Notes under the pieces: generated by a model
The model's input: only the letters and a program-made list of their open reading frames with translations
The model's database searches: none
What the model was told of the DNA's origin: nothing
Source: Dehalococcoidia bacterium
GTDB taxonomy: Bacteria > Chloroflexota > Dehalococcoidia > Tepidiformales > Tepidiformaceae
DNA length: 38,414 bases
Direction of reading: 5' to 3'
NCBI GenBank assembly: GCA_020847765.1
Contig: JADLBJ010000001.1
Coordinates: forward strand, 1 to 38,414
Shown here: piece after piece, positions 7,336 through 14,922 of the stretch
Numbering within the stretch: the stretch's first letter is position 1
Layout of the letters: each line of letters begins with the position of its first letter
Translations under genes and position numbers: made by a program

Positions 7336-7365
7336 AGTATAGGGACGGCAGCCGTTACGCCCCAA
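7336..7365 (-). promoter_or_regulatory. tsaE promoter, leaderless configuration
   Basis: On the minus strand: -35 TTGGGG (7360-7365), an 18-nt spacer and -10 TATACT (7336-7341), ending 7 nt before the ATG at 7328. Same geometry as padR. Confidence 0.55.
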
Positions 7366-7375
7366 CCGGCGGGGC

Positions 7376-7597
7376 TCAGGCGGCGGGCTCGACGGGCGGC
7401 CGGCTGCCGGGATGAGCGGGCAGCGCGAGCATGAGGAGCAGGCCGACGGCCAGCCCGAAAAGACCGAGCACGCCCCAAAGGGCGTACCACTTCGACTGCC
7501 CGCGTGCGCTGGCGACCGACGCCAGTGTCACCACGCAGGCGATCTCGAGCAGCAGCCCCATGAAGAAGACAAAGGGGTGCATCTGAGGGAAGAGCAT
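7376..7597 (-). CDS. Small membrane protein, unknown function
   Basis: A protein of 73 residues with two hydrophobic helices: about residues 8-29 (PFVFFMGLLLEIACVVTLAS) and 38-58 (WYALWGVLGLFGLAVGLLLM), joined by a short basic loop. No family is recognised. The ATG at 7597 is preceded by GGAGG at 6 nt. It lies upstream of tsaE on the same strand, and the tsaE promoter overlaps its 3' end. It may instead be an ordinary uncharacterised two-helix protein unrelated to tsaE. Confidence 0.65.
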   Translation of the reverse strand: MLFPQMHPFVFFMGLLLEIACVVTLASVASARGQSKWYALWGVLGLFGLAVGLLLMLALPAHPGSRPPVEPAA

Positions 7598-7716
7598 TCC
7601 GGGCCTCCAGCCGACAGCAGCTGCTGTCCTTCCTCCGGGAAATGGCGGGCGCCGGCCGGGAGGTGACGGGAAAGGTGAAGGGCGCCGTAAAGAGGCCCGC
7701 GTCGCCTGCCGCTCTT

Positions 7717-7730
7717 CGAACATTCGTTCT
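7717..7730. promoter_or_regulatory. LexA (SOS) box upstream of dnaE2
   Basis: CGAACATTCGTTCT contains an exact GAAC-N4-GTTC (7718-7729), the Gram-positive / actinobacterial LexA consensus. It abuts the -10 box of dnaE2, a well-known LexA target in mycobacteria, so a bound repressor would block RNA polymerase. Confidence 0.75.
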
Positions 7731-7735
7731 ATACT
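7730..7735 (+). promoter_or_regulatory. dnaE2 -10 box TATACT, leaderless configuration
   Basis: TATACT is followed by 6 nt and the GTG at 7742. No Shine-Dalgarno sequence. No convincing -35 is seen because the LexA box fills the region. Confidence 0.6.
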
Positions 7736-7741
7736 GGCCGG

Positions 7742-10700
7742 GTGGCCTCGTATGCGGAGCTCCACGCGCATTCCTGCTGGTCGCTGCGGGAGGGGGCGAG
7801 CAGCACGGACGAGATGGTGCAGCGCGCGGCGACGCTGGGCTATGCGGCGCTCGCCCTCACCGACCACGACAACCTGTACGGCGCCATGGAGTTCGCCCGG
7901 GCCGCGCATGAGGCGGGGCTGAAGCCGATCACCGGCTGCGAGCTGACAGTCGTGGAGGAAGCGTCACAGGCAGCGGGGCAAGCGGAAAGCAACGCCAGCC
8001 ACCTCACTGTGCTCGCGGAGAGCGTCGCGGGCTACCGGAATCTCTGCCGCCTGCTGAGCCGCGCCCACCACACCTATGGCAAGGATGCGCCCCGCGTCGA
8101 AAAGGAGTGGCTGTTCGCGCAGGGCGAAGGGCTGATCGTCCTCTCCGGCTGCCGCGACGGCGAGATCGGCCGACTGCTGGCTGCAGGGCAACGCCAGCAG
8201 GCAGCGCAGGTGGCCACTGACTACCGCGACCGGCTGGGTGCCGGCCAGTTCTTCGTCGAGCTGCAGCACCACGACGTCTACGGCGACCGCCAGCGCCTCG
8301 CCGACCTGGCGGGCCTGGGGGCGCAGGTGGGCGTGCCGCTGGTGGCGACGAACAACGCCCACTACCACGTGCGCAGCCGCCACCGCCTGAACGACGTGCT
8401 CGTCGCCGTCCGCCACCGACTGACGCTCGACAGCTCGCACGAGGTGCGGCGGCCGAACTCGGAGTTCTTCCTGAAGCGCCCGGAGGAGCTGGCGGGACGG
8501 TTCGGGCGCTACCCGGAGGCGCTGGCGAACACGCTGGCGATCGCCGAGCGCTGCCGCTTCGACCTCACCCGCGACCTGCCCTACCGGCTGCCGGACTACC
8601 CCGTGCCCGAAGGGGCGACCCTCGACAGCTTCCTGCGGGGAATCTGCGAGCGCGCCTTCCGGCGGAAGTACGGCCCGCTCGCGCCCGGTGTGCAGGAGGA
8701 GGCGCGCACACGCCTCGAGCGGGAGCTGGCCCTGATCGCCAAGCACGGCCTCGCCGGCTTCTTCCTCGTCTACTGGGACATCCTCCAGCTGGTGGGTGAG
8801 ATCGCCCATGAGCTCCACGGTCGCCGACGCGACCTGCCCTCCGACGAGCGCCCCGTCGGCCGCGGGCGCGGCTCGTCCGTCAGCTCGATCGTCTGCTACC
8901 TGATCGGCCTCTCCCACATCGACCCGGTGAAGAACAACCTCTACCTGGAGCGCTTCCTGAACGAGGAGCTCCACTCCTTGCCGGACATCGACCTCGACTT
9001 CCCGCGGGACATTCGCGACGAGTTGCTGCAGCGGATCTACGACCGCTACGGGCCAGAGCACGCCGCCATCGTGGCCGCCTTCCCGACCTACCGCTTCAAG
9101 AACGCCGTGCTCGACATCGGCAAAGCGCTGGGGCTGGCCGAACCCGTGCTGGCAAAGCTGAACAAGCTGGGCGGCAACTTCGCCAGCGCGCACGACGTCG
9201 CCGCCGAGATGGGGCACATCCCCGAGCTGCGGCCGCTGGTGAACGCGCCCATCTGGCGCGACCTCGTCCAGCTTGCCAGCCAGGCGGCCGGCTTCCCCCG
9301 CCACGTCGGCCAGCACGTCGGCGGCGTCGTCATCTCGGCCGAACCCCTCTCCTCGGTCGTGCCCGTCGAGCCGGCACGCATGCCGGGCCGCTTCGTCTGC
9401 CAGTGGGACAAGGACTCGGTGGACGACGCCCGCTTCGTCAAGATCGACTTCCTGGCGCTCGGCATGCTTTCGGCGGTCGACGACTGCCTGGACATCGTCG
9501 AGGAGGTGCACGGTCAGCGGGTCGACCTGGGGCGCGTCCCGCACGACAGCCCGGAGATCTACGCCTCTATCCAGGCGGGCGACACGATGGGCGTCTTCCA
9601 GATCGAAAGCCGCGCCCAGGTCCAGACGCTTCCCCACACGCAGCCGCAGAACATCGACGACCTGGCCGTGCAGGTGGCTATCATCCGGCCGGGGCCGATC
9701 GTGGCCGGCGCCTTTCACCCCTACATCGAGTACCGCCAGAAGCTGGCGCGCGGCGAGCCGATCGTCGTCGACTACGGCCACCCGGAGCTGGCGCCGCGTC
9801 TCGCCCCTTTCATGGCCGAGACGCTCGGGCATGTGCTCTACCAGGACCAGGTGCTGCAGATCTCCTGCGCGGTCGCGGGGTTCACGCCCGGGCAAGCCGA
9901 CCGCCTCCGCCGGGCGATGAGCCGCAAGCGCTCGGCCGAAGCGATGGCGGCGCTGGCCGAGGAGTTCTACGCCGGCGCCGCCCGCGAAGGAGTCAGCCAG
10001 GAGGCAGCCGCAGTCGCCTTCGAGAAGATGGCCGCCTTCGCTGCCTTTGGCTTCCCCAAGAGCCACGCGGTCGCCTTCGCCCTGCTCGCCTATGAGTCCT
10101 GCTGGCTGCGCTACCACTACCCGGCCGCCTACTACTGCGCGCTCTTCAACGCCCAGCCGATGGGCTTCTACCAGGTCGAGGTGCTAACGGGCGACGCGCG
10201 CCGCCACGGCGTCGCCGTCCTCCCACCCGACGTCAACCTGAGCCGCCCCTTCGCCTGGCCGGAGGGAGACGCCATCCGGCTCGGCCTGGAGCAGATAAAA
10301 GGGCTGGGCGGCGACTGGCGAACGCGCGCGCGCCGTTCGCCGCCCAGCAGGCCCACGGTCGCGAGGCAGCCGGCGTCGGGGAGCGGCCCGAACCTGCCCG
10401 AGCGGATTGTGGCCGCACGAGGGGCGGACGGCCCCTACCGCTCCCTGTACGACTTGACGACGCGCGCCCGGCTGAGCCCAGAGCAGGCGGCGGCCGTCAT
10501 TCGCGCGGGGGCGCTGGACAGCTTCGGGCTGCCCCGGCGGGAGCTGCTCTGGCAGCTGGGCCTCATGACGCCGCCCGTCCAGTTGCGCGCCCGCCTCCCG
10601 GACACGCGGCGAACGGCGAAGGTCGCCCACCAGGCGCCGCTGCCGCTGCCCCTCGACCAGGATATGGCGACGCTGCCCCGCCTGAGCGAGTGGGAGGCGC

Positions 10701-11122
10701 TCGCCTGGGACTTCGAACGGCTGGGGATGAGCGGCCGGCCGCATCCCATGGCCCTCGTCCGCCCGCTCCTGCACGAAGGCGTGATCAGCAGCCTCCAGCT
10801 CGGCGGGCCGCGCAACCCGAACCGCCTGCCCAGCGGCGCGCGCGTGGAGATCGCCGGCATGGTCGTGACGCGCCAGCGGCCGATGACGGCAAGCGGCGTG
10901 ATGTTCCTGCTCCTGGAAGACGAGTTCGGCCTGGCGAACGTCGTCGTCTACCCCGCCCTCGCCGAGCGGCAGCGGGATCTCGTGCGCGGAACGCCGTTTG
11001 TGCGCGTCCGGGGGCGGGTGGACAACGACAAGAGCGGCTTCCCGAACGTCATCGCCGAGCGGTTCGCGCCCTGCCCGCTGCCCGGGCTGATCGACGTCCC
11101 CGAAGGGCACAACTTCGGCTAA
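7742..11122 (+). CDS. dnaE2: Error-prone DNA polymerase III alpha subunit DnaE2
   Basis: A C-family polymerase of 1126 residues that carries out translesion, mutagenic synthesis during the SOS response. Order: PHP domain (1-~270; ELHAHSCWSLREGAS and LTDHDNLYG), polymerase core with GRGRGSSVSS (~377) and catalytic PDIDLDFP (~415-422), HVGQHVGGVVIS (~520), a third catalytic aspartate in FVKIDFLALGML (~567), helix-hairpin-helix region (~850-910) and a C-terminal OB fold (~1030-1115; VEIAGMVVTRQRP). Length and the lack of the DnaE1 C-terminal tail fit DnaE2. It is controlled by a LexA box. The odd part is a ~30-residue Arg/Pro/Ser-rich insertion (857-886) inside the HhH motif. The usual partners imuA'/imuB are not in this window. 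Confidence 0.95.
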   Translation: MASYAELHAHSCWSLREGASSTDEMVQRAATLGYAALALTDHDNLYGAMEFARAAHEAGLKPITGCELTVVEEASQAAGQAESNASHLTVLAESVAGYRNLCRLLSRAHHTYGKDAPRVEKEWLFAQGEGLIVLSGCRDGEIGRLLAAGQRQQAAQVATDYRDRLGAGQFFVELQHHDVYGDRQRLADLAGLGAQVGVPLVATNNAHYHVRSRHRLNDVLVAVRHRLTLDSSHEVRRPNSEFFLKRPEELAGRFGRYPEALANTLAIAERCRFDLTRDLPYRLPDYPVPEGATLDSFLRGICERAFRRKYGPLAPGVQEEARTRLERELALIAKHGLAGFFLVYWDILQLVGEIAHELHGRRRDLPSDERPVGRGRGSSVSSIVCYLIGLSHIDPVKNNLYLERFLNEELHSLPDIDLDFPRDIRDELLQRIYDRYGPEHAAIVAAFPTYRFKNAVLDIGKALGLAEPVLAKLNKLGGNFASAHDVAAEMGHIPELRPLVNAPIWRDLVQLASQAAGFPRHVGQHVGGVVISAEPLSSVVPVEPARMPGRFVCQWDKDSVDDARFVKIDFLALGMLSAVDDCLDIVEEVHGQRVDLGRVPHDSPEIYASIQAGDTMGVFQIESRAQVQTLPHTQPQNIDDLAVQVAIIRPGPIVAGAFHPYIEYRQKLARGEPIVVDYGHPELAPRLAPFMAETLGHVLYQDQVLQISCAVAGFTPGQADRLRRAMSRKRSAEAMAALAEEFYAGAAREGVSQEAAAVAFEKMAAFAAFGFPKSHAVAFALLAYESCWLRYHYPAAYYCALFNAQPMGFYQVEVLTGDARRHGVAVLPPDVNLSRPFAWPEGDAIRLGLEQIKGLGGDWRTRARRSPPSRPTVARQPASGSGPNLPERIVAARGADGPYRSLYDLTTRARLSPEQAAAVIRAGALDSFGLPRRELLWQLGLMTPPVQLRARLPDTRRTAKVAHQAPLPLPLDQDMATLPRLSEWEALAWDFERLGMSGRPHPMALVRPLLHEGVISSLQLGGPRNPNRLPSGARVEIAGMVVTRQRPMTASGVMFLLLEDEFGLANVVVYPALAERQRDLVRGTPFVRVRGRVDNDKSGFPNVIAERFAPCPLPGLIDVPEGHNFG
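10303..10348. repeat. Nested inverted repeats inside dnaE2
   Basis: Arms GCTGGGCGGCGA (10303-10314) and TCGCCGCCCAGC (10337-10348) are perfect reverse complements. Nested inside are GGCGAACG (10317-10324) and CGTTCGCC (10334-10341) around a CG-alternating 9-mer. The repeats coincide with the unexpected insertion in the protein. Confidence 0.85.
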
Positions 11123-11131
11123 GGATGCCTT

Positions 11132-11491
11132 TCAGGCGCCAACGTCCTCCGGGTCTTCGAAGGCCGCCGCCAAACCGAGAAACAGCAGAATGGCGGAGTT
11201 CAGGCGACGAATATCGCCGCCGCGCAGCTGCCCCAGACGCACCCCGAGCCTCTCTTTTCGCACCGTTGTGATCTTGTCGGCCATGAGCCAGGAGAGAGCC
11301 TGCAGACCTGTCCCGCCGTCCGACTCTACGGAAACCCGAAACAGGGGCGCATCAACCGGCTCGCTCGTGAAGACGCAAACGGTCACCGAGTCGGTAGCAG
11401 CGAAGCGGTCATCCTGAATAACCGCGACTGGCCGCGGCTTGCCGGTGAAGTCACCACCCCCGGCCACGGTCCAGATCTCGCCTCGCTTCAT
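11132..11491 (-). CDS. MazF/PemK-like toxin (mRNA endoribonuclease)
   Basis: A protein of 119 residues in the PemK/MazF plasmid-maintenance toxin fold. The N-terminus MKRGEIWTVAGGGDFTGKPRP and the following VAVIQDDRF are typical of the family's substrate groove, as are the central SWLMADKITTVRKERLG and the final GDIRRLNSAILLFLGL. MazF toxins cleave mRNA at short sequences. The ATG overlaps the antitoxin stop (ATGA), the usual coupled arrangement. G+C is lower and codons less biased than in neighbours, consistent with acquisition. Its stop lies 9 nt from the dnaE2 stop on the opposite strand. Confidence 0.9.
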   Translation of the reverse strand: MKRGEIWTVAGGGDFTGKPRPVAVIQDDRFAATDSVTVCVFTSEPVDAPLFRVSVESDGGTGLQALSWLMADKITTVRKERLGVRLGQLRGGDIRRLNSAILLFLGLAAAFEDPEDVGA

Positions 11492-11709
11492 GGGAGACCG
11501 GGTTCGGTAATCGCCTCGATGAACGCCTGATCCTCGGCTGCCGACGGGCTGCGAGCGACGGCCAGCGCCTGACGCCGCGCTTCCTCGCGGAAAGCTGCAG
11601 TGCGGACGTCGGGGACCCAGAACTGAATTGGCCGCAAGCCCTTTGCCCGCAGCAGCTCCCGATGTTCTCGTACCCTCTTGGTCGATGACTGCTCGGCCTT
11701 TGACGCCAT
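11488..11709 (-). CDS. MazE-like antitoxin (DUF3018 type)
   Basis: A protein of 73 residues from the ATG at 11709. KRVREHRELLRAKGLRPIQ followed by FWVPDVRTAAFREEARRQ matches the DUF3018 antitoxin-MazE group: a basic DNA-binding N-terminus and an acidic C-terminal tail (EDQAFIEAITE) that would plug the toxin. It immediately precedes and overlaps the toxin. A GTG at 11751 would add 14 residues; the ATG is preferred because the antitoxin pattern begins right after it. Such pairs usually repress their own promoter through the antitoxin. Confidence 0.85.
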   Translation of the reverse strand: MASKAEQSSTKRVREHRELLRAKGLRPIQFWVPDVRTAAFREEARRQALAVARSPSAAEDQAFIEAITEPGLP

Positions 11710-11757
11710 GACTGCCCTCGCGATTCCCTCGGTTACATGCAACTCTACCACATCCCA

Positions 11758-12240
11758 TCACGCCAGGTAGACGCGCAGGTGGCGGCCGCCGCGCAGCCCG
11801 CCCCCTTCTACAACGCGCTGCAAGCGAATGTCGCCAATCGCCGCGTCTGTGGTCGCGTGGCGCTGGATCCACAGCCCGACGCGCGTGGCGAGCACCGCCG
11901 CCAGCATCGAGAACGTGAGCGCGCGCGACCAGCCCTCGCGGCGGCTGGCGCCAACGGTGAGGAGGGCGGCCGCACCGGCCATCGTCCCCGTGACCGCCAG
12001 ATTCGTGCCGCAGAGGTGGCTGACTGCGAGGTGGTCCTCGCCGGCGCGCAGGCGCGTGATCGCCTCCTCCGTCGCCGTCGCTACCTCCTCCGGCGAGAAG
12101 GGGCCAAAGAGGCGGAAGCCGCGCGGGTCGCTCCGTCCGACAACGCTCACGACGCGCCCCCGCCGCTGGAAGAGGACGGCGACGGTCGCGTGCTCGATCG
12201 CGTGGTTGCGGCGCACGCGGCTGATGCCGGGGATCTCCAT
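11758..12240 (-). CDS. DUF6391-like membrane protein
   Basis: A protein of 160 residues. The N-terminal RVRRNHAIEHATVAVLFQRRG with its NHAxEHAT motif is what I associate with the DUF6391 family (cyanobacteria and Chloroflexota); that assignment is from memory. A hydrophobic region at about residues 78-125 (TNLAVTGTMAGAAALLTV and FSMLAAVLATRVGLWI) gives two membrane segments. It ends with the basic HLRVYLA. It starts 1 nt after the stop of the transglycosylase-like gene, so it is the last gene of the propeller operon. No enzymatic role is known to me. Confidence 0.6.
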   Translation of the reverse strand: MEIPGISRVRRNHAIEHATVAVLFQRRGRVVSVVGRSDPRGFRLFGPFSPEEVATATEEAITRLRAGEDHLAVSHLCGTNLAVTGTMAGAAALLTVGASRREGWSRALTFSMLAAVLATRVGLWIQRHATTDAAIGDIRLQRVVEGGGLRGGRHLRVYLA

Positions 12241-12241
12241 C

Positions 12242-13795
12242 TCAGTCCTCAGAGGTCAGGTTCGGAACCACCACCTTATAACGATAGGCGCTGGCGCTGT
12301 TCACCGCGATCACCTTCATCTGGAAGGCGCCGCCGCCACCGAAGAGGGGCTCGATCCAGAGCGTGCCGTCGTTCGTGCCGGGGGGCAACGTGGCTGCGTC
12401 GAGCGTCACCTGGAGGACGCTCTGGTACCCCTTCTGGGCGAGCCGCGGGCGCGTGGCGTTCGGCGCCTGGGTCACGACTTCCGTCTCGGCGCCGACCGCG
12501 ACCCCACCGTCCAGGGTGCGCGAAGCCGGGTCCGTCGGGTGGCGCACCACGATCCAGGGTGCGGAGGCACGGATCCGGAAGGGGGCGATCCAGGTGCCGA
12601 CGTTCGTCACGGTCACTGTCCCGCTCGTGGCGGTGCCATCGGCGAAGGCGGTGAGCGCCAGCGTCGTCGGCCCGCTATAGGAGAGCCTGGGATCGCCGAG
12701 CAGGGCCGACGCCTGCGCCGCCGAGGGCAGTGGCGTCGGGTCCTGGTGCGGCTTGACGCCGGCGAACCCCTTCTCGGGGTCGGGGGCGAAGGTCGTCGGG
12801 AAGTCCATGGCCGGGCAGCCGCCGCTGAAGCCGGCGCTCTCGCAGACCGTGAAGTTTTCCGGGGCGAAGGCTGTCGCGACCAGCGCGTTGGCGAAGTCGG
12901 GCATGTTCGCCGGCTGGGGCGTCCACATCGTTGTCTTCGCGGTCGCGCCCGGCGGCGTGTATCTGGGTGGGAAGGCCATGCAGCCGTAGACCCGCTCCGG
13001 GTAGGTGTAGTCGCCGTAGCCGAACTTCGGAGTGCCGCCCCCGGCATCCTGGAAGCTCGGCGCCGAGGGGTCATAGCAGTGGTAGAGCGGGCTAGCCGCG
13101 CCCCCACGGAGGGGGTCGCGCGCGGGATTGAGCGGATGGTTGCTGAAGGCGAACCCGTTGTAGCTCCAGATGGCGAAGTACCAGTCCTCGACGCTCGCCG
13201 GGTCGCCGTTGCCCGCTATCGGGCGGTACCGCGGCGCCGCGTTCCATTTGTCCGCAAGGATGCGCACGCCTTCGGCCAGGTTGAAGAGGAAGTGCGTGCC
13301 GATGAGTGCTTGGCGCGCGCTCGCCGTGCCGGTCCCGTTCGACATGCCCGTCGTCACCTGGCCCAGCCCGTAGCCACAGTCGAACGAGCGCAGCACCGGG
13401 CCCACGCCGCCGTAGGGCACGACCGTCGAGCCGTCCGCGAAGCTGCTTTCGATCCAGGTGATCGACTTGAAGATCGAGGGCGGAATGCGGAGGGAGGGGT
13501 CGGCCTTCGTGCTGCGGGCGGCGCGTGGGCCCTTCAGCAGCCCCTGATAGGTCAGGTCGATCGACTCGCCCGTGGTCGTCAGTGTGTAGGCGAAGGGCAC
13601 GGCCTTCCCCGCCGTCGTCAGCTCGATGGCGCGCGCGTAGGTGGCGACGTAGCTCTCCGCCTCGTAGGCGTCGAAGTCGAACGGGCCCGCGGCGCCGCAC
13701 GCCTGCACCTCGCCCGCCGGGTGGAGCAGCGACCAGGCGGCGCCCAGCGCACCGAGAGTCGCGGCGAGCGCGAGGCGGGCTAGCGCGCGGCCCAT
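12242..13795 (-). CDS. Secreted lytic-transglycosylase-like protein
   Basis: A protein of 517 residues. An N-terminal signal segment (ALARLALAATLGALGAAWSL) is followed by a probable signal-peptidase site near residues 30-35. Residues ~103-240 resemble the SLT fold: PPSIFKSITWIESSF with candidate catalytic E116, CGYGLGQVTTGM matching the GxxQ(V/I) motif, then EGVRILADKWN and WYFAIWSYNGF. The last ~170 residues contain an immunoglobulin-like module (GTVTVTNVGTWIAPFRI). Role inferred: cleavage or remodelling of peptidoglycan or another glycan outside the membrane. The ATG overlaps the end of the upstream propeller gene by 16 nt. Several cysteines suggest disulfides. Confidence 0.75.
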   Translation of the reverse strand: MGRALARLALAATLGALGAAWSLLHPAGEVQACGAAGPFDFDAYEAESYVATYARAIELTTAGKAVPFAYTLTTTGESIDLTYQGLLKGPRAARSTKADPSLRIPPSIFKSITWIESSFADGSTVVPYGGVGPVLRSFDCGYGLGQVTTGMSNGTGTASARQALIGTHFLFNLAEGVRILADKWNAAPRYRPIAGNGDPASVEDWYFAIWSYNGFAFSNHPLNPARDPLRGGAASPLYHCYDPSAPSFQDAGGGTPKFGYGDYTYPERVYGCMAFPPRYTPPGATAKTTMWTPQPANMPDFANALVATAFAPENFTVCESAGFSGGCPAMDFPTTFAPDPEKGFAGVKPHQDPTPLPSAAQASALLGDPRLSYSGPTTLALTAFADGTATSGTVTVTNVGTWIAPFRIRASAPWIVVRHPTDPASRTLDGGVAVGAETEVVTQAPNATRPRLAQKGYQSVLQVTLDAATLPPGTNDGTLWIEPLFGGGGAFQMKVIAVNSASAYRYKVVVPNLTSED

Positions 13796-14904
13796 CCGTA
13801 GAACCTCGCAGCCCCCGGCAGAATCCCCGGCGCGCGCTCGCCAACCACAGCGATCTCCATCCGCCCCGGCTCGGCGAAGGAGGAGCCGGACCAGTGCTGG
13901 ACGGCGAGTGCGCCGCCGCCGGGCGCATAGGCGAGCGGAATGTCGAAGCCGGCCGCGGCGGCCTGGGCGGCGACCGCCCCCGGCGCGACCGCCTCGGGTT
14001 CGCGACCGAAGAGCGGCGCGGCGGCCCCGGGCGCCCAGGCGACGCCCATCTGCTGGCCGGCCCCCCCGGCCGCCTGGGCCTGCGCGTCGCCCGCGCCGCC
14101 GCCGTCGAGAGCTGCCACCTGCGCGCGGTAGTGCAGGCCCGCGGTGACGTCCGACTCCACGTAGGCCAGGCGCGTGCCATCCGGACTGAGGCGCCAGTCC
14201 CGCGTGATCTGGGTGCTCAGCAGCCCGCCTTCAGTGCCGTCGCGCGCCACGGTCGAGCCGCGACCGTCGATCACGACGGAGACGAGCCGGCCTGCCGGGT
14301 CGAATCCAATAGCGTAGGCGCCGAGGACGTTCTCGTTCTGGAAGAGCACGGCTTCGCGAGAGCCGGCGAGGGTCACCCGCACGAAGGTGACCGTGGAAAG
14401 GCCAGATTCCGCGACGGTATTGCGGGTGACTACGACCGCCTGCCCGTCGGGCGTCCAGAGCGGCGTCTGGAGGGGATCGACGGCAACGGCCAGGCGGTCG
14501 AGCGCCCCCGAATCGAGGTCGGCCACGAGCAGCGACGCTCCCGGGCGGGCAGGCGTGCCCGCGTCGACCGTGACGAGGGCGACGCGCCGACCGTCGGGGG
14601 ACACCGCACCGCTCGACATGAACCCGGGAAGGTGGGGGACGCGAACGACTTCTGTCGCCTCCCCGGGAGAGGTGGCCGGCGCGACCATGATCACGTCGGC
14701 GGTGGCTTCCGGCCGCGCGAAGACCGCGTAAGTGCCGGCCGGCGCGTCAGCGAAGGCGGTGCGCGCACCGTGGGCCGGCGCGTCGCCGATGATGGCTGCC
14801 ACGATAGGGACGACCGCGGCCACCGCCGCGAAGACAGCGACCGTGATCAGCCAGTAGGGGGCGTGTCCCCGGCGAGGTGCAAAACGTGCAGAACCCAACC
14901 CCAA
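13780..14904 (-). CDS. Membrane-anchored beta-propeller protein (PD40/TolB-like), copy B
   Basis: A protein of 374 residues. One membrane helix near residues 17-40 (YWLITVAVFAAVAAVVPIVA) precedes an extracytoplasmic beta-propeller with repeated blade signatures: GAVSPDGRRVALVTVD, PLWTPDGQAVVVT, WRLSPDGTRLAYVES and a final EIAVVG...FYGW. It is paralogous to the upstream gene with the same layout. No catalytic residues are evident; such propellers usually bind protein or glycan. The TTG start at 14904 is the first reasonable start after the upstream stop at 14923. An Ala/Gly/Gln-rich low-complexity stretch (~275-325) differs from copy A. Confidence 0.75.
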   Translation of the reverse strand: MGLGSARFAPRRGHAPYWLITVAVFAAVAAVVPIVAAIIGDAPAHGARTAFADAPAGTYAVFARPEATADVIMVAPATSPGEATEVVRVPHLPGFMSSGAVSPDGRRVALVTVDAGTPARPGASLLVADLDSGALDRLAVAVDPLQTPLWTPDGQAVVVTRNTVAESGLSTVTFVRVTLAGSREAVLFQNENVLGAYAIGFDPAGRLVSVVIDGRGSTVARDGTEGGLLSTQITRDWRLSPDGTRLAYVESDVTAGLHYRAQVAALDGGGAGDAQAQAAGGAGQQMGVAWAPGAAAPLFGREPEAVAPGAVAAQAAAAGFDIPLAYAPGGGALAVQHWSGSSFAEPGRMEIAVVGERAPGILPGAARFYGWAAR

Positions 14905-14922
14905 CCCCCGTGCGCCGCCGCG

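Noticed and set aside
7964-10117. Minus-strand open frame of 717 codons opposite dnaE2
   Set aside because: Antisense to a clearly recognisable polymerase; composition-driven.
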